Assembly (NCBI GenBank): GCA_032353305.1
Contig: JAUCNG010373372.1
Coordinates: 1-18,077, forward strand
Length of the DNA: 18,077 nt
Direction of reading: 5' to 3'
Source: Cephalothrix spiralis
Lineage: Eukaryota > Nemertea > Palaeonemertea > Archinemertea > Cephalotrichidae
Below the pieces are notes generated by a model. It made no database searches and had not been told where the DNA came from. It worked only from the letters and a program-made list of their open reading frames with translations. Position numbers and translations under genes: made by a program. Positions 1-10,573 of this stretch are shown piece by piece. Position 1 is the stretch's first letter, and the number at the start of each line of letters is the position of its first letter.

Positions 1-149
1 TTAAGAACCTCATCCATTAACAATTTACAACGTATTAAAAAGCCCCCCCCCCATGCAGTGTCCTGCACTCCACGTATTTAACCTGACCGAGCCACCCATG
101 AAGCTATGCGCTGATGAACTTTCTTAGGCTTCTCCCCGATGAAAAGTGA
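1..149. other. No gene seen, downstream flank
   Basis: No coding exon can be supported here. A run of C lies near position 42-52. The rest is ordinary AT-rich sequence next to the tRNA-like repeat that follows. Confidence 0.5.
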
Positions 150-223
150 TGTCGAGCCGGGTCTCGAACCCGAGACCTCCGGATTCAAAGACCGACGTTC
201 TACCATATAACAACCGAGCCACA
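150..223 (-). repeat. tRNA-like repeat (SINE head or tRNA pseudogene)
   Basis: On the minus strand this 74-base block has the length and internal promoter layout of a tRNA. An A-box-like start (GGCTCGGTTG...TGGTAGAAC) is followed by a B box (GGGTTCGAGACC). The T arm can form 5 pairs (TCGGG/CCCGG) around the loop TTCGAGA. The anticodon-like loop CTTTGAA would read TTG (Gln), but its stem has a mismatch. The acceptor ends do not pair well, so a working tRNA is unlikely. It is most likely a tRNA-derived SINE head or a decayed tRNA copy. Confidence 0.6.
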
Positions 224-1465
224 GTTATGACGTTGGCGTGATCCAAAGTATGGGACTGCATCGCTCGCCACTTTTGGCGTGGAAAAACCACGGTTTGTGC
301 TCAGGTGGTGGAGCAAAAATCGAAAACTTCTTGAATGGAAAAACGATAGGCCTAGAATGACACAGAATTCAAGATTCTACTAACGACACTAGATAATATG
401 AAAACTAAAAGAAGCATTTTTTTCCGAAACTTATCATGGAATAAACTAATACAACAATGAGACAATCTTAAACAACAAAACATAGAACAAAAAAAGACTG
501 CACAAGTTCCTCTACATCTACCTCCTTACATGCATCCGAAAATATACACTTTGTACTAATGATATAGGGTGCATATTTAAAAAGGATGATATTCTGATAA
601 CAACTTAAATTATTGAACTGGAAATTAGTAATAATTATACAGTTGAGGTACCAGTTCCGGGTCACACCAGTTCCGGATCATCTCAAAACATTTTTTCATT
701 GGACCAAAAATTGTGATTCAGGTTTTCAGAAATAAATTCATGAACCAGGGGTTAATCATTTCTTGAGAACGCCCTTTCTAACTCGAAAATTGTGATTTCT
801 GCCAAAAAGTGCTTGTCTGATTCGAATTCAGTAGGAAACATATTTTAAACAAAATCGAGGACGTAAAAATATGTATCTAAGTGTAACTTTTCGTACTGAA
901 TCTAAATCTGAAATTTTAGCGGATGTGCATGAGTCACAATTTTTGTAATAAAGGGCGTTCTCAAAATTACTAAGTTGCGCCTTGCTCTGGTTTATGAAAT
1001 TCTTTAAAAGAGAGAGTTCGATCTCCTTATTCAAAAACTTAGGACAATTGTTAAAATTAATTCAGATAATGGGTCAAAATTGTAAGAGTACTACATTCAG
1101 TGGCAAAGGACGTTCTTCAATTTCAGAGCTAAATAATACGTACATGTAGGGTCGAATTTCTAGTTTGGATAGATAGATATATAGATAGATATATAGAACT
1201 AACATATTATTACAGTTCAAAAGGAAAGAGCTGCTCAACTCGTCACAAGTTATTGAAACTTAACCTCGATATTGAAAACCCAAATGTGTAATCAGATATA
1301 CATTAAGGAAGATATAAGAAACGGCATTTAGGCTATCTGACATCCTTTTCAATTAGACTATAAATATAACCAGAAGTAGATCGGTCTTCTTATCAGGTTT
1401 GCGGTCAACCAGCTGTCATTAAATGGCCTCTTTCCTGATAAAAGTGCAAACATGAATCGTCGTCG
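224..1465. other. Gene-poor 3' flank of the large minus-strand gene
   Basis: This stretch follows the stop codon of the minus-strand gene and should contain its 3' untranslated region. I found no convincing AATAAA or ATTAAA signal on the minus strand close to the stop, so the transcript end is unplaced. Short open frames here have no recognisable protein features. An impure GATA/TA microsatellite lies at about 1169-1195. Confidence 0.5.
1169..1195. repeat. GATA/TA microsatellite
   Basis: An impure run of GATA and TA units, a typical simple repeat. No function is implied. Confidence 0.8.
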
Positions 1466-4400
1466 TTACTTTTTTCTGCAAGTGTAGCAGTACCATTGCT
1501 CAGTTCTTGGTGCTCTCTTTATTCGAACGCATTCAAAATGGTACCAAAAGTTACATCCATTACAGAAAATCGTAGGAGGGTCATATAAAGCAATAATATG
1601 ACAAATAGGACAGAACGAGTCTTTGAGTTCTTTTCTTTCAATTTTTCCAAAAAACTCGTCTCTTACCTCTTCAATTGTTATTTTGGGTATCCTTTTTTTA
1701 TGACGTTCGACACATATTTTAGCTAGATTAGCTGTTCCCGGATTTCCCTTCCTTTGTGCAAATTTTTCTATTTTCGACATTTCTCTAGTTTGAATACGAG
1801 TATTTCGAGAATGATTCTCTTTATCATCAGTTTCAATTTCTTTCTCTTTATCCTGATTATTTTCAGAAATATTACTATTATTTGCTGCCGTATCCATTAA
1901 ATTGACCCTCGTTCGGAATGGCTTCACCTTTTTTGATTCGGTTTTTAGTATTTGTACATGTACATTGGAACTATCGGTTTTCTTCTTTTTGGTAGGCAAA
2001 TCCGATGAACTAATAGTACAACCAATTCGTTTCCCACTACGGAACGTTTTTTTCGATTTCATTAATAATTTTGCGCTAGATTTGAAAGCTTTCTTCGGTT
2101 CGCTTTTTATGTTTTCCGAATTTTTTCTTTTTGAAGATTTCTTTTTCCTATTTAATATTTCTAAATCATAATCATCATTTCCATGACACAAAAGTTTATG
2201 TTCATTTAATTTGTTTTCTGATTTAAACGAAATCATGTTACCACACTCTTCAAAGCAGTCGGGACACGCATAAGGTGTAATAGTTTCAGGGTGACATATA
2301 TTCAAGTGGTTTGAAAAATCTAATTTGTTCCCCCAAAATCGCCTTTTGTCATCTGTGCACAAATTGCAAAGAATCAAATTACTTTTAGGTTTGATTGGAC
2401 GTTTTTTATCCAACGGCACCTCGTCGACCTGGTTCCCATCTAAAAGGCCATCTGGAATATCAACGTTTTCAGAAATATACGAGTCGGGTGCATCAACTGC
2501 ATCATCCAACAATAGTGAATCAGATGTATTTGAGTTATCATCACCAACTGCTTTATCAAATTTTTCTAATGACTTCTCGACCAATTTAGAAAACGGTATC
2601 CCTCTATTACCAACTCGAATCCTTCCACCATGTCTGTCTCTGTCAATTTTGGGAAATTCGACAAGAGGCTTATATGGATCATTATCCGATTCGAAATCTG
2701 GGAGAAAAATAGGTTTTGATTCTTTGATTGGACCATCTTTCCGTCTGAATCCTGCAAAATGTGGATTCTTTTTCGCTACTTTACCTGAAAGATTCAAACC
2801 AGAAAAGAAAGAGGAATGAAGTAACTTAAGATTTCCCATTGTTTTAAAATTTTCTAATTCCCTGGGTGTGGCCAAGGCAGCAGCTTTCTTGTATATATAA
2901 ATAAAATCAAATACGGGTTCTATTTGCAGGTTAGGATTATTTTCAAGCCTGTCTTCAGACGGGTGCTCAGTTTCAAACATATCGAGTTGTCTGGGAGACA
3001 ACAAATGTTTTAGTGATAAAGGGACAGATGGTAATGTCTCAGTAAAAGCTTTAACAAGGTCAAATTTGTTTATTTCTATATGAAATGATTCTTCATTATT
3101 GGATTTTGATTCTTCCGATTTTGATTTTAATTCTTTAATTTTCGATAAGCATGCGTACAAATGTTTACAAAAGTGAGGCTGGCCACGCATAATAAAAGAC
3201 ATACATGTACATGTGCCAAGTAAAAAATTGCAAATGTACATAGTAGGACTCGGTGGTGTAATTTCAGTCTCCTGCACTTCATTAAAATTCGAATAAGATT
3301 CCTTAACCAAGGCTAAAGTTTCATTTCTAAAATTTTGTAGGATAATATCATTTATGGATGCTAACATTTTTCGACATGTTTTAACTTTGTCTTTTGAATT
3401 AGATATACCCTTTTCAATCTGAGATGCTGAATAATTAATTTGGTTTTGCAATTCAAGTTTTGAATTTAAACAATAATTATGGTCAGTAAAATTATAGTCA
3501 CTAGTTTTATTGCCAGCCAAAAAGTCATCTGACAAAGCAGTATGATTTTGAGATTCAACAAAACACCAACCAGTCTCAACAAAATGTGGTAAATTGTAAC
3601 AATTATTTTTAAGTTTAATACCCCGCTCAGCAATTTCTCTTTCAAGACCAATTCTATTGATATTGATTGGGAATTTCTGAGGACCTGTATATGATGTACG
3701 CCCTTCATGCGGTAGAATAGCCTTAATCATGTTTATGAGAAGCGATCTTATCTTCTTATTGTGTTTGGCATTAAGATATGTTTCTTCGATGTCACGAAAT
3801 AATCTCTCTGTTATATTATTAGTACTTAAAAGTGCACTTCTTCTAAATTCTCTAGGTATATAAAATGTAGTTTCCGCTGTAAAGGTATCCTTCCATTGAT
3901 CACTATTAAACAGATTTCTGTTCATAGCATCAATAAATTCTTCCTTCTCTATATCTTTAACTAATTTAGATGGAATGTTATCTCTAATAAGGGCATTAAA
4001 CATAATAATAAGTTTCTCCCTGAAACATGAAAAACTGGTCCGCATAATACACTTAAAAGCCAGTGAGATAGGCTGAAAAAACATATTTAGAGATTGATAA
4101 TCATCTAAATTTTTGTTAAAACGTGCCAAACCGTGGAAATTACATAAAGAGCTTGGACACTTTAAGTGCACGGCTGCGGCTCTTTCGCTCGAGTCTTTGT
4201 CGTGCTGAAAAAGTGGGAAAATAGGTTTATTTCGCTTTAATGCACATTCTTTTAAACTAAAAAAGCCACTTTTATCATTGAATATATAATATGAAGTTGG
4301 GTGTTGACAATTATCATCATCGCAAGGCAAATTGGCGAATAAAAATTCAATTGTTTTTATGTGGCTGTACTTATCTTCCGAATTACAGATTGCAAGAGCA

Positions 4401-7400
4401 CCTATTCTTCCCTTGTTATTGCCGTCACAGAATGTAATTTCAGTTGTTGGAAACCTTACAGACATTAGATCATGTTTCAGGTCGATACCACATATGTTTT
4501 TACCATATTTTGAAAAAAGTTTTAGATTATTTTCATTGGACAATACAACATGATAATCTCTTATGAGATCAATATTACCTCTTTGAAAAAAGAGAACACT
4601 TTCGTAGTTATTCTCCAATAATTTCTCTGAGTCTCTCCAATCCGAATTCCTGTAAGGTATTGCGTCTAGCTTTCCAATACATGAAAAGTAAGTTTTTTTG
4701 TCGACATGATATAAACGGTTTTTAATTTGTTTGTATAAAACAGTCTCATTAAAATTTTTATTTTTATTATCTCGATCTGCAAATGTCGAAGGTATTTGTG
4801 AACTTTTACGCACGACTAATTGCTTAGCAGCAGTTTTTAGTACCCTACTTTTGTCCCATCCATCTCTTTGTGTCAGAATTGGTCTACGTTGGTATTGTGA
4901 ATCAACAAGTTCTTCTTTATGAAAAGAATTATTAGACGAATATTCATAGATTTTCCAAACATTTGGGTTTTCAATATCTAAAACAAGTTTCAATCTCCAT
5001 CCGCAGGTTAAATGGTCATCGTATCTTTTGGACGGCTTCGGTGGTAAATCAGTACGCGGTTGTCTGTTACGACCGGTTACCTTCTTCATATGGTAGCAAG
5101 TGCTACAGACTGGAAGAGACTCATCATCATTATACCACTGCGAAGCATTTTTGACTTTACAATTTGAACAAATATTATCATTTTTGAAAACAAAGTTACA
5201 GTTGGAACACGATAAACTTTGAAATGACAAATCCAGAGAAGTTAGAAGTTCACCACATTTAGATCGACAAACATTAGACTTTGATGAGCATCTTAGATAC
5301 ATAGTACATTTTTTCTTCTCAGAATCAGGTTTAAATTTGATAATATCATCAGGTCTATGAGTTGACCATTTTTCGTTCTCATTTACAGATACTAATGGGG
5401 CTTCAGGGTCACGTGTAATCTCAGCTGTGCCTTTGATGATGGCATTTTTGTATACATCGAAACCTAAATTTTCCAAATATCGCTTAGTATTTATACCTTG
5501 TTCGATGTTTTTGATGTACTTCCAATTTTCTTCGAATTTAATTTTATCAACAAAGTCAGTTGTTAAAACATATTGCCTAATATAATCCTCCTTTTTATCA
5601 GAACTAAAACATATTTTCTTAGATTGACCATTTTTCAATTTGCAACTTATATATATTTGTTTGTTAGTATTGTCACGATGTATTCGAGGATTCTCTGATA
5701 AAAAAGAAGTTGCTTCCGCATGATAATTTTTCAAAACTGAAGCATCCCCGGATAACCAATTCTTACATGCCGTACTGGCAATAAATGACCGAATTATATC
5801 AATATTATTTATATCATCGAAACCTTTATTAGAACATTTTAGGCGTTTTGTTATTTCTTTCGAGGACCCTATTAAAGTGAAGCGTAGCCGAATATTTTGT
5901 TCTTTTTTAAGAAATGAGATGGATAGTGGTTTTTTAATTAAACCTTGCAAGAGTGAAAGATCGAATATAATATTATTATTAGTCGTATAAAATAGGCACA
6001 ATGAGTCATTATTCTTTTCATTTTCAAATGATGATTCCAGAATTTTGGGTTCCGGATCTGAAGTACTAAAATTTGTTTTTTCGAGTTTTGGTTTATCATC
6101 TTCCAATTGTGATTCCTTATCATCAGTAGAGGGTTTTTTATTGACAAATGATTTGGTATTTTGAGATGATTCTTCAATATTAGGATTCGGCTCCTCCGTA
6201 ATGAAATTGGATTTTACGAATTTGGATTTTTCATTTTCCAATTTTGATTCCTTATCATTGTCGAATAGGTCCCCAAATGAAATAGGACGTCGAATTCGAA
6301 GCCCTAATTTTGAAAGAGATTTTTGGCGGATCATATCTATTGATACAGTATTTGATATAAGCCAGTTGATAACAACAAGCCTAAGGTACCAAGAATATCG
6401 GCTAATATTTTTTAAAAACGTAAGATTATTGCCAGCGGTTTGTAATTTCTTGAATGAACTAAAATCATAAGCTGCAACAGCCGAAAAGACAATCGCAACG
6501 ATTCCACAAACGTGGCTACATGTCTGAACAGGAAATGACAAAAAACAAGATGATGAACAGTCATGGACAGCACTTTCCGAAGGCAAGTGCATGTAACAAA
6601 ATTCTAACACTAGATTTGGAGAAAATGGTTCCAATAGCTCAGCTAAACGAGTATCAAAGCATTCTGGTTTTTGCCAACCGAGAGGATCACAATAAAAACA
6701 GCAATTTGAATCAAAATCTATTACAGCGAATGAGTAATGATTACCTCTATCTCTCTCTGTACTTAGAAACACATTACCGTCTGACTGCCCGATATGCAAT
6801 CCAATAATAATTCGCTTTCCTGATAAGTTCTTTGAAAATTTATTAGTATAAATTTTTTTACCTAATTTTTTAAGAAGATTTTCGCCAATTTGACTGAGAT
6901 ATATTGTAGCGATGTTAATATTCTCTTTTTGGTATTTCCTTAAAAAGTGTTTGACGATCGTATCGCTGACCCACTTTGTTCTTGCAATAGACCTCAGAGC
7001 GCTGACTTCTAAATCCGTGCCAAATACACTATGCCTTACAAGAGGTTCATATTGATATGCTATTTTTTGGAAGTTCAACATAGTTTCCCCATTAATGTCT
7101 TTTATTGTGAGAGGAGGATTTAAGGTTTGAACCTCCCTAAACCAAGCAGCATGTGAGGCGACTTCTTGTCTGTTGCTTATCTTTGGCAATAAACTTTCAA
7201 AATATCGGAACCCCTCTATGTTAAAACTACCATACTCAAGTCTACAATATTGAGGCTTTTGTGCACTAACCAGCTGCAGGTATTGAATTATTTCATTGAG
7301 TTGGGTCTCAGGGGGCATACGTGGGGAAAGGCGGGGATCACTAATAGATGACTGAGCATCTATATCAAAAAATTCAATGTCAATGGAGAGGTAAGTACTT

Positions 7401-7763
7401 GGAAATTCTAAATCTAGGAAATTAAATCGAGTGATTTCCGGAGAATTACATGATTGTAAAATAGATTCATTCTCCTTACCTGACAAATCAATGGTGTCAA
7501 GTATATCTAATTCGTCATCACTTGATGGATCATAAGGATTTTCAGCAGTATCCCCGCGGTATTTGGAATCTTCATTATCACTTGATTGACTAGATTCATC
7601 TTTAGTTCCCCCTCCAGTCATGCTACATCTAATAAACCCTCCATTACCATCATCACCAGTAACTTTCTTATAATTTGAACGACTTGATTCTGCTTCTCCA
7701 CACCTAATAAACCCTCCATTACCGTATTTTACAGTATTGTCAGTAAATTCCTTATCTTCTTCA
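1466..7763 (-). CDS. Terminal exon: Ulp1 protease, GATA finger, MULE-like transposase, SWIM, PHD
   Basis: An uninterrupted 6.3-kb exon of 2,098 codons ending in TAA. Acceptor TTTTTTAG precedes 7763, and the frame is open 47 codons before the first ATG (residue 1, 7619-7621). Domains: Ulp1/C48-like protease about 270-385 (His295, Asp312, Gln366, Cys372); cysteine cluster 772-808; GATA finger with C-x2-C-x17-C-x2-C spacing (Cys818, 821, 839, 842) and basic tail; FLYWCH/MULE-like DNA-binding segment 870-905; DDE-type core about 1040-1300 (Asp1047, Asp1116, Cys1160-x2-His1163, TNNITER with Glu1272); SWIM finger Cys1471, Cys1473, Cys1485, His1487; C2H2-like fingers 1752-1777 and 1786-1813; basic nuclear-localisation-like stretches 1826-1880; C4HC3 PHD finger 2004-2048. 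Known families imply nuclear DNA or chromatin binding, SUMO-type protease activity and transposition. Whether it still transposes or serves the host is unknown. The superfamily (MULE versus a relative such as Zisupton/KDZ) is an inference. Confidence 0.88.
6026..6262 (-). repeat. Internal duplication in the coding exon (residues 454-532)
   Basis: Residues 454-487 and 499-532 are diverged copies 45 residues apart. Shared patterns include DKES(K/Q)LE(N/D), a K-rich centre, (S/T)NF and (I/L)ESS. The segment is acidic, polar and low in hydrophobic residues, so it is probably a flexible linker after the protease domain. Confidence 0.75.
7629..7723 (-). repeat. 20-bp direct repeat in coding sequence, GNGGFIRC duplicated
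   Basis: An identical 20-bp sequence occurs at 7629-7648 and 7704-7723, offset by 75 bp (25 codons). Both copies encode GNGGFIRC in the frame of the terminal exon, just before its first ATG. The multiple-of-three spacing and the preserved frame support translation of this upstream segment. Confidence 0.85.
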
Positions 7764-7981
7764 CTAAAAAATCAAAAAGATTCAATTATTAAATCAGTTT
7801 CGACCGATCGTCCTTAACCTCCATAACATTTTTCAATGTATTTACTGTTTGTGGTTCCATCTCTCACACGTATGCGATGTGTATGAATGAATTTGTTATA
7901 TTTTTTACATACAAACTACCTTAGTAAACTAAGGATATAGCAAAGCAGTAAAACGTTAATAAATTTTGTTCAAACAAGTAT

Positions 7982-7998
7982 TATATATATATATATAT
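7982..7998. repeat. TA microsatellite
   Basis: A pure TA dinucleotide run inside the last intron. Confidence 0.9.
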
Positions 7999-8268
7999 GT
8001 ATGTATGCAAGTTAATCGCAAATGGCCACAGATCTTAAATTCTGAATATCGAAGGAGTGGCTCATTGTCTGTAATATGTCTCCGGATTCTACTATCATAA
8101 AATAATAAAATAGGACCCTTTCCAGCGGCACGTCCTCGTCACCGAAATGTATTGATTAACCTCCCCCCGGGGGAATTACATACCGTAAATTGTTTTATTA
8201 ATCATATCATTCATTCACCGTGCACACACATTATAAAGATAAGTTGTAGTGATAATGAAGTGTTTACA

Positions 8269-8286
8269 ATATATATATATATATAT
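8269..8286. repeat. TA microsatellite
   Basis: A second TA run inside the same intron. Confidence 0.9.
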
Positions 8287-8862
8287 GCAATATGTGTATA
8301 TAAAGGCAAAGCTGCACTCAGTGCATTAGTAGCAAGTATATATAGATCAGTATAGCACCTTAAGAAGATTCAAGATAGAACAAAGATTTCACGATACATT
8401 TTAAACGGTGAAGAGTTGGATTATTGGTTTAAAACTAAAAACAAAGTGATTGATGAACAACATCATAAATTAAAATGTGCATAAAAGCTAAAAATTGGTG
8501 CAGAGCTATTCACCACATCCCGCTGCATAAGAAAATAACAAATTATACTCGTTTGTTTATCCTGTACCGGTACTTCTGGATTTGAACCTGTCAAAATACA
8601 TTAATAAACCACAAAGCACCTTGAAGGATTTAAATCAGATAAAAATTTTTGCATTGGTATTATTTTAAATATTGTAATTAATCAATTTGTTATTACATGT
8701 TCTAGGAGGGTTTAAATATCCTCTTTTCCCGCTTCCGCTAAATCACTTTTCCCGCTGCCCGCAACCGTTAACCTTTTCAATTTTTCCGTTAGCAATTTTT
8801 GGCCCTTTTCCCGCTATACCCCCTTATTTATTCCATTCCATAACATTGGACAGCCCATTTAT

Positions 8863-9007
8863 ATTATAGAAGAAAATCCACAATGTTGCCAAAAATCATA
8901 ACTCTGATGATGCTCCATGACCGAGAGCGAAACGTTAGTAAATAAAAAATAAATATTCAAATATTTAGTTTTACTTTTTGGCAACATTGTGGATTTTCTT
9001 CTATAAT
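8863..9007. mobile_element. 145-bp MITE with 33-bp perfect inverted repeats
   Basis: Identical 33-bp arms lie at 8863-8895 and 8975-9007 in inverted orientation, beginning ATTATAGAAGAAAATCCACA. CATTTA occurs one base outside the left arm (8856-8861) and directly outside the right arm (9008-9013), a possible 6-bp target duplication. No protein is encoded. The centre contains CTGATGA followed by GAGCGAAACG, which resembles hammerhead core boxes but does not fold as one by eye. It could be a non-autonomous DNA transposon or a folded-back end of a Penelope-like element. Confidence 0.8.
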
Positions 9008-9054
9008 CATTTAAGCTCGGATTAATGTGCTAATCAACCATTAAGCCCATTTAT

Positions 9055-9096
9055 ATGTTCTGAGTGCTTAATTCGATGTTCTGAGTGCTAAATTCG
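9055..9096. repeat. 21-bp tandem duplication
   Basis: Two adjacent 21-bp units (ATGTTCTGAGTGC...) differ at one position. A small intronic duplication. Confidence 0.85.
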
Positions 9097-9468
9097 CTAA
9101 AATGGTCGTTTTCAAAAATCGTTTACCTCTCCCTTCGACCCATACGCAAATTTAAGCGAATACTAACCTAATAATACAAACAGCTGATTTGTTGGTTATT
9201 TCCTCGTTCCATTTCCTGCAAAGAGTTATTAAAACTTTATTACATAATAGGTTACTTTATTAAATTTTAATGTAGGGATTTTTTTAATTGCTTGGTTTAC
9301 GTATCCGCCGGTGAGAATTTCCGAAAAATGGAAATAATTTTAAAAAGCCATCGGGGAAATTTATTTTTTTACCGCTGGTGGAATTCTCAGACGTCAACTT
9401 AAAAAACAAATTGTCGTGGTGATTTTTGCAAAGTACAAAATTAGTAAAATTACTGAAAGAAAACTTAC

Positions 9469-9530
9469 ATCAAATAACGGCAAGTAGCAAAATGATTTCC
9501 GCCGTTAACTGGTTCACCACAAATGCATTT
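9469..9530 (-). CDS. Internal exon with Cys/His cluster
   Basis: Acceptor CTATTTTTAG and donor GTAAGT bound a 62-bp exon encoding 20 residues, starting KCICGEPVNGG and ending CRYL. The order C-x-C, then H-x3-C suggests a small zinc-binding unit, perhaps completed by cysteines early in the next exon. Entry is phase 0 and exit phase 2; the split codon joins the terminal exon in frame. The residues are seen directly; zinc binding is inferred. Confidence 0.8.
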
Positions 9531-10132
9531 CTAAAAATAGACAAATATAATTGTCAGAGGCATTCAACATCATGATTATTTTCAACATATCACTTAGTAA
9601 TGAACCTGTCAGCATCAAGGTTTTATTCGGGAGATAAGACCATGCTCTTAAACGAGAGGGTCAAATTTCGCTTCCAGACACTTTTTTGAGGCAGTTTTCC
9701 GATTCCGACAAAGAAAAAGCTCCGCGGAGCTCCGTTTTCTTCTTCCCGATTTCGATAACCTTCATTTTCCTGATTCAAAAAACAAATTGTCACCCGCCCG
9801 GTGAAAAACGCATTTTCCCGCTTCCCGATAAACTTCCATGTAACCCTCTTAAATGGTTATTTTTCAAAGATTAAAATATTCATAATTGAGTCTCAGTATG
9901 ACGTCATCTTGCTGCTATACATTTTATTTGGACACACTGGAACTGTTAAGTGGATACTCTCATCGAAGCTCCATGGGATTTTCTGTGTCGAGCTGCTTTC
10001 TAAATACAGTGTTTAGAAGACGGATCTTAGATGATTCCGAAACGTCAGTGTCGAATTTAAATGATTAACTTTTGGTATTAAGCAATTGGTATTTTTGTCA
10101 AAAAGAGCTTACTCATACATGTATGTACTTAC
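9531..10132 (-). other. Intron, 602 bp
   Basis: A phase-0 intron with donor GTAAGT and acceptor TTTTTAG. It holds one TGACGTCA (9899-9906) and one TTTTCCCGC (9813-9821). No exon was seen inside it. Confidence 0.75.
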
Positions 10133-10303
10133 ATCGTGATTAGTCCTTATATTGGTATCATCAGCTTCACCCTCTGAATTTTCTTCATTACCAACTTGAA
10201 TTAACTTTTCTTGGCTTACTTTTCGTTTGTTTTCAGCATCTTTTTCTTTGTTCACGTCATCTTTTCGTTTGTTCTCAGCATCTTTCTTTTTCTTAGCCTC
10301 ATT
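10133..10303 (-). CDS. Internal exon, charged linker with internal repeat
   Basis: A 57-codon exon with phase 0 at both ends, acceptor TTTGATAG and donor GTAAGT. It encodes a very charged sequence. KKDAENKRKDD and EKDAENKRKVS are two copies of an 11-residue Lys/Glu-rich unit, 12 residues apart. The second half is acidic (EENSEGEADD). No fold is recognised; it looks like a helical or disordered linker, possibly with a nuclear localisation signal. Confidence 0.85.
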
Positions 10304-10573
10304 CTATCAAATAAATCAATGAAATCAATCAAAATATATAGGAGAATATTATAGAATTCATATCTTAAAGAGGACTTTTATATTATGAATCACAATATGT
10401 ACTTTAAAGGCTGAAACCAGACAGAACATAAATTTAAACTCCGCATCAACTACCTTCGCGGTTTTTCAAGCTTTACCGCTGCAATTAATTTCGATATGTG
10501 CAGATATTTTTAAAAGAGCAAACTAGATTTTTTCATTTCATATTATTTCTTACAATAGGCTAAAAATACGTAC
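10304..10573 (-). other. Intron, 270 bp
   Basis: A phase-0 intron with donor GTACGT and acceptor TGATAG. It contains a copy of the TATGAATCACAATA repeat at 10384. Confidence 0.8.
10384..10400. repeat. Interspersed repeat TATGAATCACAATA, copy 1
   Basis: The core TATGAATCACAATA is shared with copies at 12651 and 14959. This copy diverges soon after the core. Confidence 0.55.

Larger units (their letters stand above)
7764..9468 (-). other. Intron of 1,705 bp before the terminal exon
   Basis: A phase-2 intron: the upstream exon ends TTG AT, the downstream exon starts T, and the split codon is ATT. The donor is GTAAGT and the acceptor TTTTTTAG. It contains two TA microsatellites, a 145-bp MITE, a 21-bp tandem duplication and three TTTTCCCGC motifs. 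No further exon was found inside it. Confidence 0.8.

Noticed and set aside
468-1034. Short minus-strand open frames downstream of the gene
   Set aside because: They have no motifs, splice context or homology I recognise. Chance frames in AT-rich DNA are sufficient.
1902-2819. Plus-strand open frames opposite the large exon
   Set aside because: They are antisense shadows of the transposase exon, rich in Phe and Ser as expected from complementing Lys/Glu-rich coding sequence.
1466-7763. Polinton/Maverick or retroelement protein
   Set aside because: Ulp1-like proteases also occur in Polintons, but there is no DNA polymerase B, integrase, reverse transcriptase or capsid-like sequence. The SWIM finger and the Asp/Asp/C-x2-H core point to a MULE-like transposase.
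8898-8945. Functional hammerhead ribozyme
   Set aside because: The boxes CTGATGA and GAAACG are present, but stem II has an extra base, and the sequence upstream of the first box pairs with that after GAAAC rather than forming proper stems I and III.
9310-9400. MITE suggested by GTGAGAATTTCC and GGAATTCTCA
   Set aside because: The inverted similarity covers about ten bases and stops. There is no target duplication.
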